Assembly (NCBI RefSeq): GCF_022836435.1
Contig: NZ_BQXC01000001.1
Coordinates: 2,058,121 to 2,122,120 of the forward strand
Reading direction: 5' to 3'
DNA: 64,000 nt
Source of the DNA: Nitrosomonas sp. PY1
GTDB taxonomy: Bacteria > Pseudomonadota > Gammaproteobacteria > Burkholderiales > Nitrosomonadaceae
The notes below the pieces were generated by a model. That model ran no database searches, was not told the origin of the DNA, and worked only from the letters and a program-made list of their open reading frames with translations. Both the position numbers and the translations under genes were made by a program. This document shows, one piece after another, positions 31,798 through 41,072 of the stretch (within the stretch, counting starts at the first letter, position 1; the number at the start of each line of letters is the position of its first letter).

Positions 31798-33186
31798 ATG
31801 TCTTTCAGTATAGCCAGTCTATTATCACAACATCGTTCCGATAAATTTGACTTGCATGATCGGTATTTAAATGCCCAAATGGTTAGAGTTCTCAAAACCA
31901 TTGGCTACGATCGCAATTATCAGCGCGCTGTTGGCCAATATCTATATGACGAGCACGGTAATGAATACCTCGATCTATTAAGCGGTTTCGGTGTTTATGC
32001 ATTTGGACGTAACCATCCGACGATGATTAGTGCGCTCAAGGAAGTACTGACTTTAGAAATGCCGGATCTGGTGCAACTTGATGCATCCATTCTAAGCGGC
32101 TTACTGGCACAAGAAATATTGACCACCACGCCTGATAATTTATCGCGTGTTTTCTTTTGTAATTCCGGAACAGAAGCAGTCGAAGCATCCATAAAATTTG
32201 CTCGCTACGCAACCAAACGTAACCGCATCATCTGTTGCGATCATGCCTACCACGGTTTAACAATGGGGGCATTGTCGCTGAATGGTGAGCAGATCTTTCG
32301 GGATGGTTTTGGTCCACTGTTACTCGACTGTGGCTCTGTACCCTTTAATGATCTTGCCGCTTTAGAAAAAGCATTGTGCAATAAGGATGTAGCCGCTTTT
32401 ATCGTGGAGCCAGTGCAAGGTAAAGGAGTAAATATTCCTGATGACAATTATCTACCCGAAGTAGAACGGCTATGTAAACAATACGGCACACTATTCGTCG
32501 CCGATGAGATACAAACCGGCATCGGACGTACTGGAAAATTCTGGGCGATCGAGCACTGGCAAGTCAAACCTGACATGATTTGCATGGCAAAAGCATTATC
32601 AGGCGGCTTTGTACCGGTTGGTGCGGTCGCCATGACGCAGAAAATTATGGACAGTGTATTTAATCGCATGGATCGCGCGGTGGTTCATGGTTCGACTTTC
32701 TCAAAAAACAACATGGCGATGGCAGCCGGTTTAGCCAGTTTGGAGATTATCAAAACCCAAAAATTGGTAGAAAATAGTGCCAGAATCGGCTCGGAAATCG
32801 TCAATCGCTTAAATGTCGTAAAAGGACAATTTGAATTTTTTAAAGAAGCCCGAGGAAAAGGCTCTATGATCGCAGTCGAATTTAAATCCCCTAGTAGCTT
32901 ATCTCTAAAAGCTGCTTGGATGATGCTCGAAACTGCAAACAAAGGATTGTTCTGTCAGATGATTACTATTCCTTTGTTTAAAGAACACCGAATCTTGACG
33001 CAAGTAGCCGGACATGGCATGAATGTAGTTAAGCTGCTCCCACCGTTGATACTGCAACAAAGAGACCTGGATCACATCATCGCTGCATTCAACAAAACGA
33101 TTGCCGATACCCATCAAATTCCTGGCTCCATTTGGGAATTAGGCAAAAATCTTGCTACCCATGCATTAAAAGCTAAAGCGGGCTAG
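31798..33186 (+). CDS. hpnO: Hopanoid aminotransferase HpnO (aminobacteriohopanetriol)
   Basis: A class III PLP aminotransferase of 462 residues. It has the GTEAVEASIKFARYAT cofactor loop, DEIQTGIGRTGKFWA, and the Schiff-base lysine in MICMAKALSGGFVPVGAV. HpnO converts the hopanoid side-chain aldehyde to the terminal amine (35-aminobacteriohopanetriol) in other bacteria. The N-terminus (FDLHDRYLNAQMVRVLKTIGYD) and the C-terminal extension fit HpnO rather than ArgD/GabT. Lacking a biochemical test, another acceptor is possible, but the hopanoid genes in this window support the call. Confidence 0.85.
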   Translation: MSFSIASLLSQHRSDKFDLHDRYLNAQMVRVLKTIGYDRNYQRAVGQYLYDEHGNEYLDLLSGFGVYAFGRNHPTMISALKEVLTLEMPDLVQLDASILSGLLAQEILTTTPDNLSRVFFCNSGTEAVEASIKFARYATKRNRIICCDHAYHGLTMGALSLNGEQIFRDGFGPLLLDCGSVPFNDLAALEKALCNKDVAAFIVEPVQGKGVNIPDDNYLPEVERLCKQYGTLFVADEIQTGIGRTGKFWAIEHWQVKPDMICMAKALSGGFVPVGAVAMTQKIMDSVFNRMDRAVVHGSTFSKNNMAMAAGLASLEIIKTQKLVENSARIGSEIVNRLNVVKGQFEFFKEARGKGSMIAVEFKSPSSLSLKAAWMMLETANKGLFCQMITIPLFKEHRILTQVAGHGMNVVKLLPPLILQQRDLDHIIAAFNKTIADTHQIPGSIWELGKNLATHALKAKAG

Positions 33187-33200
33187 AATATATAAGGTCC

Positions 33201-34280
33201 ATGGAAAATAATACACATACAGATAATTTAAATTACCTTTGGTGGTTACTCCTCTCGTGTGTAGCCGCTAGCTTGATCTATCTGCTCAGTCCGATTTTGA
33301 CTCCCTTTTTATTTGCTGCTGTGATTGCTTACATCTGCAATCCAATCGTCACCTACTTAGCCAATAAAAAACTTTCCCGCACGGTCGGCACGATACTCGT
33401 CTTGATTATGTTGACGGGATTACTTGCAGCATTGGTGTTCATCATGATCCCGCTGATACAAAAAGAAACCAGTCGTTTCTTCGATAAGGCACCCGCCTAT
33501 CTCGATATCATTAAAACTAATATTATCCCTTTGATCGAGACCAAGTTGGATGTAAATTTAGAACTCGACATGATTGCGCTAAAAGAGGCTTTTTCCGAGC
33601 ACTGGAAAAGCGCAGGTAATTTTGCGGCAAAAATTATACCGTCATTGACTGTTGGCGGTATGGCAATTGTGGAATTCTTAGTTAATTTACTGCTGATTCC
33701 TGTTGTTTTATTTTATATGCTGCGGGATTGGGATCAATTAATAAAACTGATCGATGAAATGATTCCTCGATATTGGCATGAAAAGATTTCCATGTTGGCA
33801 TTTGAAACCGATGCCATACTGGCAGAATTTTTACGCGGTCAACTCGCGGTAATCGTGTTAATGAGTTTTTTTTATATCACCGGCTTATGGCTGGTTGGAT
33901 TAGAATTTTCTCTGCCGATAGGCTTGGTGGCTGGTATTTTAGTATTTGTACCCTACCTCGGTATGATTGTCGGTTTAACGCTAGCAATCCTTGCCGCCTT
34001 GATGCAGTTCCATGATTGGACTGGGATTATTTATGTAGGGTCTGTATTTGCTGTCGGTCAATTACTGGAAGGTATGCTCATTACACCTTGGCTAATAGGT
34101 GACCGTATCGGATTACATCCAGTCATGGTTATCTTCGCCTTACTAGCATTTGGTCAATTATTTGGTTTCTTTGGAATTTTATTAGCTTTACCAGTCAGTG
34201 CAGTGCTATTGGTATGGCTGCGTCACTTGCATCAACACTATCTGGAAAGTGAATTATATTCCGATAATAAACAAGACTAA
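33201..34280 (+). CDS. AI-2E/PerM-family membrane transporter
   Basis: A 359-residue membrane protein of the AI-2E transporter (PerM/YdiK) family. N-terminal helices (LLSPILTPFLFAAVIAYICNPIV) precede a soluble amphipathic region (about residues 90-150) and a bundle of C-terminal helices with GLVAGILVFVPYLGMIVGL and FGFFGILLALPVSAVLLVWLRH. Substrates differ between members, from autoinducer-2 to sodium/proton exchange, so none is assigned. It sits 15 bases after hpnO and 9 bases before hda. Linkage of PerM-like genes with hda is common in proteobacteria. Confidence 0.88.
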   Translation: MENNTHTDNLNYLWWLLLSCVAASLIYLLSPILTPFLFAAVIAYICNPIVTYLANKKLSRTVGTILVLIMLTGLLAALVFIMIPLIQKETSRFFDKAPAYLDIIKTNIIPLIETKLDVNLELDMIALKEAFSEHWKSAGNFAAKIIPSLTVGGMAIVEFLVNLLLIPVVLFYMLRDWDQLIKLIDEMIPRYWHEKISMLAFETDAILAEFLRGQLAVIVLMSFFYITGLWLVGLEFSLPIGLVAGILVFVPYLGMIVGLTLAILAALMQFHDWTGIIYVGSVFAVGQLLEGMLITPWLIGDRIGLHPVMVIFALLAFGQLFGFFGILLALPVSAVLLVWLRHLHQHYLESELYSDNKQD

Positions 34281-34288
34281 TCACACTA

Positions 34289-34990
34289 ATGAGTTCCGTG
34301 CGCGCTGATTTTAGTAAGCAATTATTATTGGATATCCATGCTTCATTTGTGCCCACGCTGAACAATTTTTTACCCGGACGCAATATTGAGTTACTGCAAT
34401 TACTTAAAAACGTTCTTTTACGGCACGAAAAAGAACGTTTCATTTATTTATGGGGCAATCCTGGGTGCGGCAAAAGCCATTTATTGCGAGCCATGATTAC
34501 TGAATCTGCCTCTACCGGTCAAAATGCCGTGTTCTTTTCTGCCGACAAACAACATGATTTCTTAACATCGATCGACATCGATTGTATAGCTATTGACAAT
34601 ATCGACGCATTGAATACTCCCGGTCAAGCAGAATTATTTAAACTGTATAACCAACTACGTGACGAGAGCGAAGCTATATTCTTAGCAAGCGGTTCCGTCG
34701 CTCCAAAATATTTGGATATGCGGCAAGACTTGGTAACGCGCCTAGGATGGGGATTAGTTTATCAAATACACGATCTGAATGAAGAAGAAAAAATACGTGC
34801 ACTGAAAAAGCACGCTGCCAATAGCGGCTTTAATTTATCACAAGACGTTTGCCTATACTTATTGCGGCATGGCAAACGTGATCTATCGTCGCTAATGATG
34901 ATTATTGATGCATTGGATCGTTACTCGCTTGCGAACCAACGCCATATTACAGTTCCTTTATTACGAGAATTATTACAGGTATCTTCATGA
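34289..34990 (+). CDS. hda: DnaA regulatory inactivator Hda
   Basis: Hda (233 residues) is a DnaA-like AAA+ protein that, with the beta clamp, promotes hydrolysis of DnaA-bound ATP and prevents re-initiation. Visible are Walker A LWGNPGCGKSHLLRA, the Walker B-like CIAIDNIDALN, sensor 2 region RDLSSLMMIIDALDRYS and an N-terminal QLLLDIHASFVPTLNNF. The residue pattern matches Hda rather than DnaA, since domain IV is absent. It overlaps the next gene by four bases. Confidence 0.92.
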   Translation: MSSVRADFSKQLLLDIHASFVPTLNNFLPGRNIELLQLLKNVLLRHEKERFIYLWGNPGCGKSHLLRAMITESASTGQNAVFFSADKQHDFLTSIDIDCIAIDNIDALNTPGQAELFKLYNQLRDESEAIFLASGSVAPKYLDMRQDLVTRLGWGLVYQIHDLNEEEKIRALKKHAANSGFNLSQDVCLYLLRHGKRDLSSLMMIIDALDRYSLANQRHITVPLLRELLQVSS

Positions 34991-35649
34991 ATTTAGCATT
35001 ATTTGATTTGGATAACACACTTATTGCAGGCGATAGTGATTTTCAATGGGCACAATTTCTAATTACAAAAAAAGCACTCGATCGCGAGTTACACGAAGCT
35101 AAGAATATCGAGTTTTACGAGCAGTACAAAGCCGGCACATTAGATATCCATGAATTTCTAGACTTTCAACTCAAACCACTGGCACGTCATCCACGCGCTC
35201 AACTGGAAGCTTGGCGCAGCGAATTCGTTCAGAAAAAAATTGCACCGATTATTGCTCCCGGCGCCCGCCCTTTGATCGAAAGACATCAGTTAGATGGCGA
35301 TCTGTGCATTATCATTACCGCTACTAACAGCTTTGTTACTACACCAATTGCACAACTATTGGGAATCGATCATCTGATTGCAACCGAACCGGAGCAGAAA
35401 GAAGGCGAATTCACGGGCAGGATCACAGGCACACCCTCGTTTCGGGAAGGTAAAATCGAACGACTGGAGGAGTGGCTCGACAAGCACAATTTAACATGGC
35501 TGTCGTTTTTGCGTAGTTGGTTCTATAGCGATTCCCTCAACGATTTGCCACTCATGAGTAAAGTCACCCATCCAGTCGCAGTGGACCCCGATGTCACACT
35601 CAAAAACCATGCGGAAAGAAACAATTGGCCGGTCATCAGCTTACGCTAG
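34987..35649 (+). CDS. HAD-IB family hydrolase (SerB-like phosphatase)
   Basis: A 220-residue haloacid dehalogenase phosphatase. Motif I is ALFDLDNTLIAGDSD, motif II ITATNSF, motif III Lys around EGKIERLEEWL, and motif IV YSDSLNDLPLM. Relatives act on phosphoserine, histidinol phosphate or similar small phosphates. The substrate is not clear here. It is translationally coupled to hda (ATGA overlap) and convergent with lysS. Confidence 0.88.
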   Translation: MNLALFDLDNTLIAGDSDFQWAQFLITKKALDRELHEAKNIEFYEQYKAGTLDIHEFLDFQLKPLARHPRAQLEAWRSEFVQKKIAPIIAPGARPLIERHQLDGDLCIIITATNSFVTTPIAQLLGIDHLIATEPEQKEGEFTGRITGTPSFREGKIERLEEWLDKHNLTWLSFLRSWFYSDSLNDLPLMSKVTHPVAVDPDVTLKNHAERNNWPVISLR

Positions 35650-35661
35650 TATCGGCAAACG

Positions 35662-37173
35662 TCATCCATCCTCACGCCGTAACTGTGGGAACAAAATGAC
35701 ATCACGAATGCTCGGATTATCCGTCAACAGCATTACTAAACGGTCAATGCCAATACCCTCTCCCGCTGTTGGCGGCAAACCATATTCCAGCGCACGAATG
35801 TAATCAGAATCATAGTGCATCGCTTCAATATCACCAGCATCTTTAGCTTTCACTTGTTCCAGAAAACGCGCAGCCTGATCCTCTGGATCGTTCAACTCGG
35901 AAAAACCATTGGCAATTTCACGTCCGGCAATATATAGTTCAAAACGATCAGTAATATCTGCATTGTTATCATTACGTCTCGCTAATGGCGATACTTCTGC
36001 CGGATAATCAACAATAAACGTTGGTTCAAACAACAAATGTTCGGTAGTCTCATCAAACAATGACAATTGCAACCCACCAATACCATCGTTGCTATTGTAA
36101 TGAACACCGAGCGATTCCAATGTATCAATCAAAAAACCTCGATCATAAAGCTGCGTATCGGTATAACTCGGATGAAACTTCTGAATCGCCTGCGTGATTG
36201 TCAACCGCAAAAAAGGTTTTGACAAATCGATGGCTCTTCCCTGATAAGTAATTTGCTGAGTACCCAGGACTTTCTGGGCAACATCCGCAAACATTTGTTC
36301 GGTTAAATCCATTAAGTAAGTAAAATCCTGATAGGCCTCATAGAATTCCAGCATTGTAAATTCTGGATTATGCCGAGTAGAAATACCTTCATTACGAAAA
36401 TTGCGGTTGATCTCAAACACTTTCTCCATACCGCCTACTACCAAGCGCTTCAAATACAACTCAGGTGCAATACGCAAGTAAAGCTCCATGTCTAGGGCAT
36501 TATGGTGCGTGACAAAAGGTCGTGCTGAAGCACCACCCGGAATTGAATGCATCATTGGTGTCTCGACTTCCAGGTATTCACGAGCAACCAAGAATTCACG
36601 AATCACTTGAATCACTTTTGATCGCGTCGTGAAAGTTTTACGCGCTGCTTCATTGGTAATCAAATCCAGATACCGCTGGCGGTACTTTTGCTCTTGATCG
36701 GTCAAGCCGTGAAATTTTTCCGGTAATGGACGCAATGATTTTGTCAGAAGTTCCAGGCGCGTCACACGAATCGACAATTCCCCGGTTTTGGTTTTAAATA
36801 AAACCCCTTGCGCACCTAAGATATCACCCAAATCATGCTGCTTAAAAACCAAATGCGCACCTGCGCCGGTATGATCATCTGAGATATACAATTGAATCCG
36901 ACCGCTCATATCTTGGATCGTTGCAAAGCTGGCTTTTCCCATCACTCGCTTGAGTGTCATGCGCCCCGCTACTTTAACCGCAACCTCTTCTACTTCGAGC
37001 TGCTCCTTGGCATGATCATCAAATTGATGATGCAATTGAGCGGCTAAATGCTCACGTCGAAAAGTGTTCGGAAAAGCATTGCCTACTCCGCGTAGCTCAG
37101 CCAATTTAGCACGCCGCTCTGCGATAATTTGATTCTCGTCTTGAATAACGAGTGAAGAATCTTCTTGAGTCAT
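35662..37173 (-). CDS. lysS: Lysyl-tRNA synthetase, class II
   Basis: LysS (503 residues) charges tRNA-Lys. The N-terminal OB-fold anticodon domain ([30 protein letters not shown]) is followed by class II motif 1 ([21 protein letters not shown]), motif 2 ([24 protein letters not shown]) and motif 3 ([15 protein letters not shown]). Normal length and intact. It is convergent with the HAD phosphatase gene, with 12 bases between the stop codons. Confidence 0.97.
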   Translation of the reverse strand: MTQEDSSLVIQDENQIIAERRAKLAELRGVGNAFPNTFRREHLAAQLHHQFDDHAKEQLEVEEVAVKVAGRMTLKRVMGKASFATIQDMSGRIQLYISDDHTGAGAHLVFKQHDLGDILGAQGVLFKTKTGELSIRVTRLELLTKSLRPLPEKFHGLTDQEQKYRQRYLDLITNEAARKTFTTRSKVIQVIREFLVAREYLEVETPMMHSIPGGASARPFVTHHNALDMELYLRIAPELYLKRLVVGGMEKVFEINRNFRNEGISTRHNPEFTMLEFYEAYQDFTYLMDLTEQMFADVAQKVLGTQQITYQGRAIDLSKPFLRLTITQAIQKFHPSYTDTQLYDRGFLIDTLESLGVHYNSNDGIGGLQLSLFDETTEHLLFEPTFIVDYPAEVSPLARRNDNNADITDRFELYIAGREIANGFSELNDPEDQAARFLEQVKAKDAGDIEAMHYDSDYIRALEYGLPPTAGEGIGIDRLVMLLTDNPSIRDVILFPQLRREDG

Positions 37174-37351
37174 AAAATATATTTTTTAATTATTCTTATA
37201 GCACGATAACAACTTGTTTAAATCAGTAGGCCATTATACGCTGAGTGCTATGAGAATGCTCCAATGGAAACTTCCATGAGGAATTCTTCGCTCATACCGA
37301 TGGGATTCCTGTAGCATGTTGTTTTCTCACATCGGATTAATAAGTAACCTT

Positions 37352-38245
37352 ATGCCGAATATCCATCGAACAATAGTGTTACTTGCTTTGTTATTGCTAC
37401 TAAACAGTTGTAGTTTGATGCGATTGGGGTACAACAACGGACCACAGTTAGCTTGGTGGTGGATTGATAGCTATCTTGATTTTAACCGAGAGCAAACACC
37501 GCGTGTCAAGCAAGCAATCCACAATTGGTTTAGCTGGCATCGCGTGACTCAATTACCCGAATATGCCGACTGGCTAGCTTCTGTACGCAGTCAAATCGAC
37601 GGTTCATTGACATCAACCCAAGTTTGCAGTTGGTCGGAGCAACTACAACACATGCTCACACCCGCCTTCAACCAAGCCGCTCTACTTGCAGCTCCGCTGG
37701 TTCCGCAATTAACAGCTTCTCAATTACACCACCTCGAACAACGCTTCAGTAAAAGTAATAGCGAGCTCAGAGACAATTTTCTACAACCCGACCTGAATGA
37801 ACGCAAACAAGCATCCATCAAGCGAACTACTAAACGTGTCGAAAATCTGTATGGCGACCTCGATAGACGACAGCAACATTTGATCGCTGTCAGCATTGAA
37901 AATTCACCGTTCAATCCCGAAGCCTGGATGATTGAGCGCCAGCGTCGACAACAAGATACCTTACGAACACTGCGTCAATTCATCAATGAGAAAAATGCTT
38001 CTACTGAGGAAATAGCTGATTCATTACAGAAAATCATTGAACACACTCATCGCTCGAATAATCCTGAATATCGTGCTTATCAATTAGAATTAACTGAATA
38101 TATCTGCGATTTTATCGCTCGCATGCATAACCTTACCGCGCCAATCCAACGCCGTCATGCTAGTGACAAGCTAAAAGACTGGGAAATGGATATGCGCACG
38201 TTGACTGCTGAAAACCCTATCAACCCTACAAAACAATTACAGTAG
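37352..38245 (+). CDS. DUF6279 family lipoprotein
   Basis: A predicted lipoprotein of about 297 residues. The signal IVLLALLLLLNSC ends in a lipobox cysteine, followed by SLMRLGYNNGPQLAWWWIDSYLDF, the hallmark start of the DUF6279 family. The remainder is helical and rich in Arg/Gln. I prefer the ATG at 37352 because the 12 extra residues from the ATG at 37316 lengthen the signal without need. The function is unknown; homologues are widespread in Gamma- and Betaproteobacteria. Confidence 0.8.
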   Translation: MPNIHRTIVLLALLLLLNSCSLMRLGYNNGPQLAWWWIDSYLDFNREQTPRVKQAIHNWFSWHRVTQLPEYADWLASVRSQIDGSLTSTQVCSWSEQLQHMLTPAFNQAALLAAPLVPQLTASQLHHLEQRFSKSNSELRDNFLQPDLNERKQASIKRTTKRVENLYGDLDRRQQHLIAVSIENSPFNPEAWMIERQRRQQDTLRTLRQFINEKNASTEEIADSLQKIIEHTHRSNNPEYRAYQLELTEYICDFIARMHNLTAPIQRRHASDKLKDWEMDMRTLTAENPINPTKQLQ

Positions 38246-38392
38246 CCAGCGTTTTGAATTTGCATCGAACTCGGAACTGAAGCACTACGTTATGGAATCA
38301 ATCCAATTCTATTACATCTCATACATAAAAAACCCATTGACTCGATGACTATATTTGATTCACACCAGTGTTAATTTTTGGAAGCACCTATC

Positions 38393-38800
38393 CTATTTCC
38401 TTTCTTCAACCCCTGACGCACCTTCATTTGATCTGGATTTTAATGCAGGATCCAAATCCTGTTCATCTGCTTTATTTGCACGCTTTGAAGATTTATCTAA
38501 TTTGCGTGATTTTATTTCCTTATTAATTTCAAATAAGAAAGTAATATTATCTCGGCGCACTTTGTCGTTTTTAAGCCATGAGGCGCATGTAATGATGCCC
38601 ATTACAATCAAAATGATACTCAAAGCATCAACACCATCGAGAAAGATAAACGCAACACCGGTGGAAATAGCTAAAGCACCTATCAGCGCGGTCAATAATC
38701 CTAATTTTGAGTTTGCACCTTTATCTGCGCGATTTTTCAAAGCCTCCAAGTTATCTCGCGTTGTAACCAATTCTTCGTCTGTCCATTTTTTCATACTCAT
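38393..38800 (-). CDS. Small two-helix membrane protein, family not recognised
   Basis: A 135-residue protein. A charged N-terminal helix (KKWTDEELVTTRDNLEALKN) is followed by two adjacent membrane segments (LGLLTALIGALAISTGVAFIFL and ALSIILIVMGIITCASWL), then a long basic/acidic tail (RKLDKSSKRANKADEQ). GAGGA stands a few bases before the ATG at 38800. Codon use and composition look genuine, but no family is recognised. The opposite strand has a longer overlapping frame without protein-like features. Confidence 0.6.
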   Translation of the reverse strand: MSMKKWTDEELVTTRDNLEALKNRADKGANSKLGLLTALIGALAISTGVAFIFLDGVDALSIILIVMGIITCASWLKNDKVRRDNITFLFEINKEIKSRKLDKSSKRANKADEQDLDPALKSRSNEGASGVEERK

Positions 38801-38905
38801 AACACGCTATTCCTCACTCATGATAATAGTAATTGTACAAAACCTTGAATCAAGCCGTCTGATTCACCCTATTTGAGTATCCACCATACTTCTTCTTACA
38901 GCAAT

Positions 38906-38934
38906 AAAAAAGGCACCCAAAGGTGCCTTTTTAT
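38906..38934. terminator. Terminator downstream of the porin gene
   Basis: AAAAAGGCACC (38906-38916), loop CCAAA and GGTGCCTTTTT (38922-38932) form an 11-bp stem with A and T tracts on each side. It can act on either strand. It sits 14 bases beyond the porin stop (minus strand). Confidence 0.9.
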
Positions 38935-38948
38935 CCAATCAAACTCGA

Positions 38949-40181
38949 TTAGAAATTGTGACGCATACCTACTGTGTAGGTGTTGCTGTCTCTAAACAAA
39001 CTAGTACTATTACCGGCCTTATCATCAACCATACCGCGTTGATAACCACCGAACAAGCTTGAGCGTTTGCTCAGATTATGGATTAAGCCAACGGTAAATT
39101 GACTAAATTCACGTTTTGCTAAATCACCAACCGCTCCTGGAGCTAAATTCGTGGTTGAGTTTGCTTGCGACATACCACCTTGTGCAACCAAACTGGTATT
39201 ACCCCAATCGTATTGACCACCGACGAACCACAACTGTCCATTACCACCTAAGTGCATGGCAGAATTACATTGGCCATAGGTATCTCCTAAACCCGTTGCC
39301 GGATTTCCCAAAGCTGCTTGATTAGAGCAAGTTGCCGCACCAATTGCATTGGTTACACGTTCATATTGCCCACCCAGTCTAAAATTCCGGAAGCTCCAAA
39401 ATGCACCGCCACGCCATACATGTTCATTACTGGTCGTACCTAAAGTAGCCTGTTGCCGTTTACTAATGTTATCACGCGAATAGCCACCGAAGACGCCAAA
39501 ATCGTGATCTTGTATTTTAGCATCGTATTTACCGGCCACCTGAAAATCCCATTCGCCATCCTCACCACCTGAATTAGATTGACTACCGCCCTGCGAGCTG
39601 GTAGCCGGATAAAAATTGGAAGGATCCAAACGATTTGCATCACCAGGCATCAAAATTGCCGCCATACTAAAACCTTCAACGCGTGGTGAATCATAACGAG
39701 CCGCGCTATTAACAAAACTGCTTGCACCAGAACCCAAACCATTCGCTGAAGCCGTCATCAGTCCACCACTACCAGATGCTTGCAGTGTTGTGTACGCAAA
39801 TGGATCAATAGTCATACCACCCGCGAAATCTTTAAAAGGTGATTGAACGCGACCCAATTTCATTTCACCCCATTGATCATTAGCTAATCCAACCCAACGT
39901 TCACGAGCAATACCCAATGCACCGCTACCCGTACTAAAACCATATTCAACGCGCGCTTTGGCTTTCAATCCACCGCCCAATTCCTCAGTGATTTGAGCAC
40001 CAAATTTTGAACGGCCTGTCTCGTCTCCAATTAGTGCTTGACTACTTTGTCCATCTTTATTGACTGTCGCATATTCAGCTTGCACACTACCAAATAATGT
40101 TACATTGGTGCCTTGAGCCGATGCAACCATTGGAGTTGCCAGTGCGCCAGCTACCGCCAATGAGATAAGTTTCTTCTTCAT
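38949..40181 (-). CDS. Gram-negative general porin (OmpC/GBP type)
   Basis: A 410-residue outer-membrane porin. The ATG at 40181 is chosen because AAGGAGA lies at ideal distance and it opens a clean signal peptide (KKLISLAVAGALATPMVASA, cleaved before QGTNV). The mature protein begins VTLFGSVQAEYATV and has the betaproteobacterial porin features RERWVGLANDQWGEMKLGRVQSP (loop/eyelet region) and a C-terminal beta strand ending in Phe (NTYTVGMRHNF). It forms trimeric diffusion pores, probably for small anions. Monocistronic. Confidence 0.93.
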   Translation of the reverse strand: MKKKLISLAVAGALATPMVASAQGTNVTLFGSVQAEYATVNKDGQSSQALIGDETGRSKFGAQITEELGGGLKAKARVEYGFSTGSGALGIARERWVGLANDQWGEMKLGRVQSPFKDFAGGMTIDPFAYTTLQASGSGGLMTASANGLGSGASSFVNSAARYDSPRVEGFSMAAILMPGDANRLDPSNFYPATSSQGGSQSNSGGEDGEWDFQVAGKYDAKIQDHDFGVFGGYSRDNISKRQQATLGTTSNEHVWRGGAFWSFRNFRLGGQYERVTNAIGAATCSNQAALGNPATGLGDTYGQCNSAMHLGGNGQLWFVGGQYDWGNTSLVAQGGMSQANSTTNLAPGAVGDLAKREFSQFTVGLIHNLSKRSSLFGGYQRGMVDDKAGNSTSLFRDSNTYTVGMRHNF

Positions 40182-40238
40182 ACGAAGTTCTCCTTTAATG
40201 TTAAAACGATTGGGATGTTCAATTCCACTAAAAATCAA

Positions 40239-41072
40239 GAAGTAGAACGCACAACATTAATCCGGACCCTCCACACTCAATTCGCATCTCGGAAGGTTTG
40301 ATCAAATTGTGCACAACCCAGCCATGTACTGCAAGAAAAATTAGCGCTTCTTTGCAAAAAAAACTCTTTTTTGTTGTATGCGAGCAACACGATTGTTGTT
40401 TTTATGACTATGCCAACACCTAACTTATCGCAGTTAGCGAGCAACCAAGAAGTGCAAGTAACTGATAAAAATAGAATAAAAAATTACAATTCATCACACT
40501 TCCAAAGGGAAATAATTGTTCAAATCCACTTTGCATTTCATCCATTACTTTAAATTGATTTTGTACATATTGATGAATAATTTCCTCATTGATTTTACCG
40601 AGATCTTTACGCAACAAAGAGCATGAGACTTTTGCAAAAGCCCTTTAATTAATCTTCAAGTTACTATTTTCATTGATATTAATTCAAGAAATAGGGTTTT
40701 GCAAAGGTCTTTTTAAGTGAATATAATTTCGTTAACTTGATCGACTTGTTAAATCCATCAATAATTTTGAGGAAAGTCGTTAAGTATGAAAGAAAAAAAC
40801 TAATCAATCGTACTTTATATGAGCTTCGCGAGTTATGTTTTCCATTGATGAAAAATCGCAAGCCAGATAAAACTGGGTCTAGTTAGCAGGTTTCTGAAAA
40901 ACCCCGCCACTACAATTAATAATGCTAAGGCATGCCATTTTATTTTAATGACTCTGAGTCTAACAACCTTATTACTAAGCTTTGACGATGGCAAATTGGA
41001 CTGATAGACTGAGATTGAAGACAGCACGCCTCTACCTTACTTTTTATCTATACTTTACGCAGATGGAAACTT
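40239..41072. other. Gene-poor, AT-rich stretch before the hpnA remnant
   Basis: About 830 bases upstream of the porin and ahead of the hpnA pseudogene. Short frames exist (for example minus strand 40420-40617), but none has a recognisable motif or a convincing ribosome site. The stretch includes the porin promoter, an inverted repeat resembling IS ends (40625-40710) and possible debris of an inserted element. No gene is called. Confidence 0.5.
40625..40710. repeat. Inverted pair of IS-end-like sequences
   Basis: GAGACTTTTGCAAAAGCCCT begins at 40625, and the opposite strand reads AGACCTTTGCAAAACCCT from 40710 inwards. The two facing ends match at about 16 positions and enclose only about 50 bases. 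The AGACxTTTGCAAAA form resembles the ends of IS5-group elements. It could be a deletion remnant or a small non-autonomous (MITE-like) element. No transposase lies inside. Confidence 0.5.

Noticed and set aside
38355-38876. Plus-strand open frame of 173 codons
   Set aside because: It is the complement of the small membrane protein gene at 38393-38800. It has no ribosome site and its composition (Ser/Lys/Ile-rich, no domain) is that of an antisense frame.
40420-40617. Minus-strand frame of 65 codons (KINEEIIHQYVQNQFKVMDE)
   Set aside because: Slightly phasin-like helical character, but no ribosome site and a hydrophobic end that does not fit; not strong enough to call.
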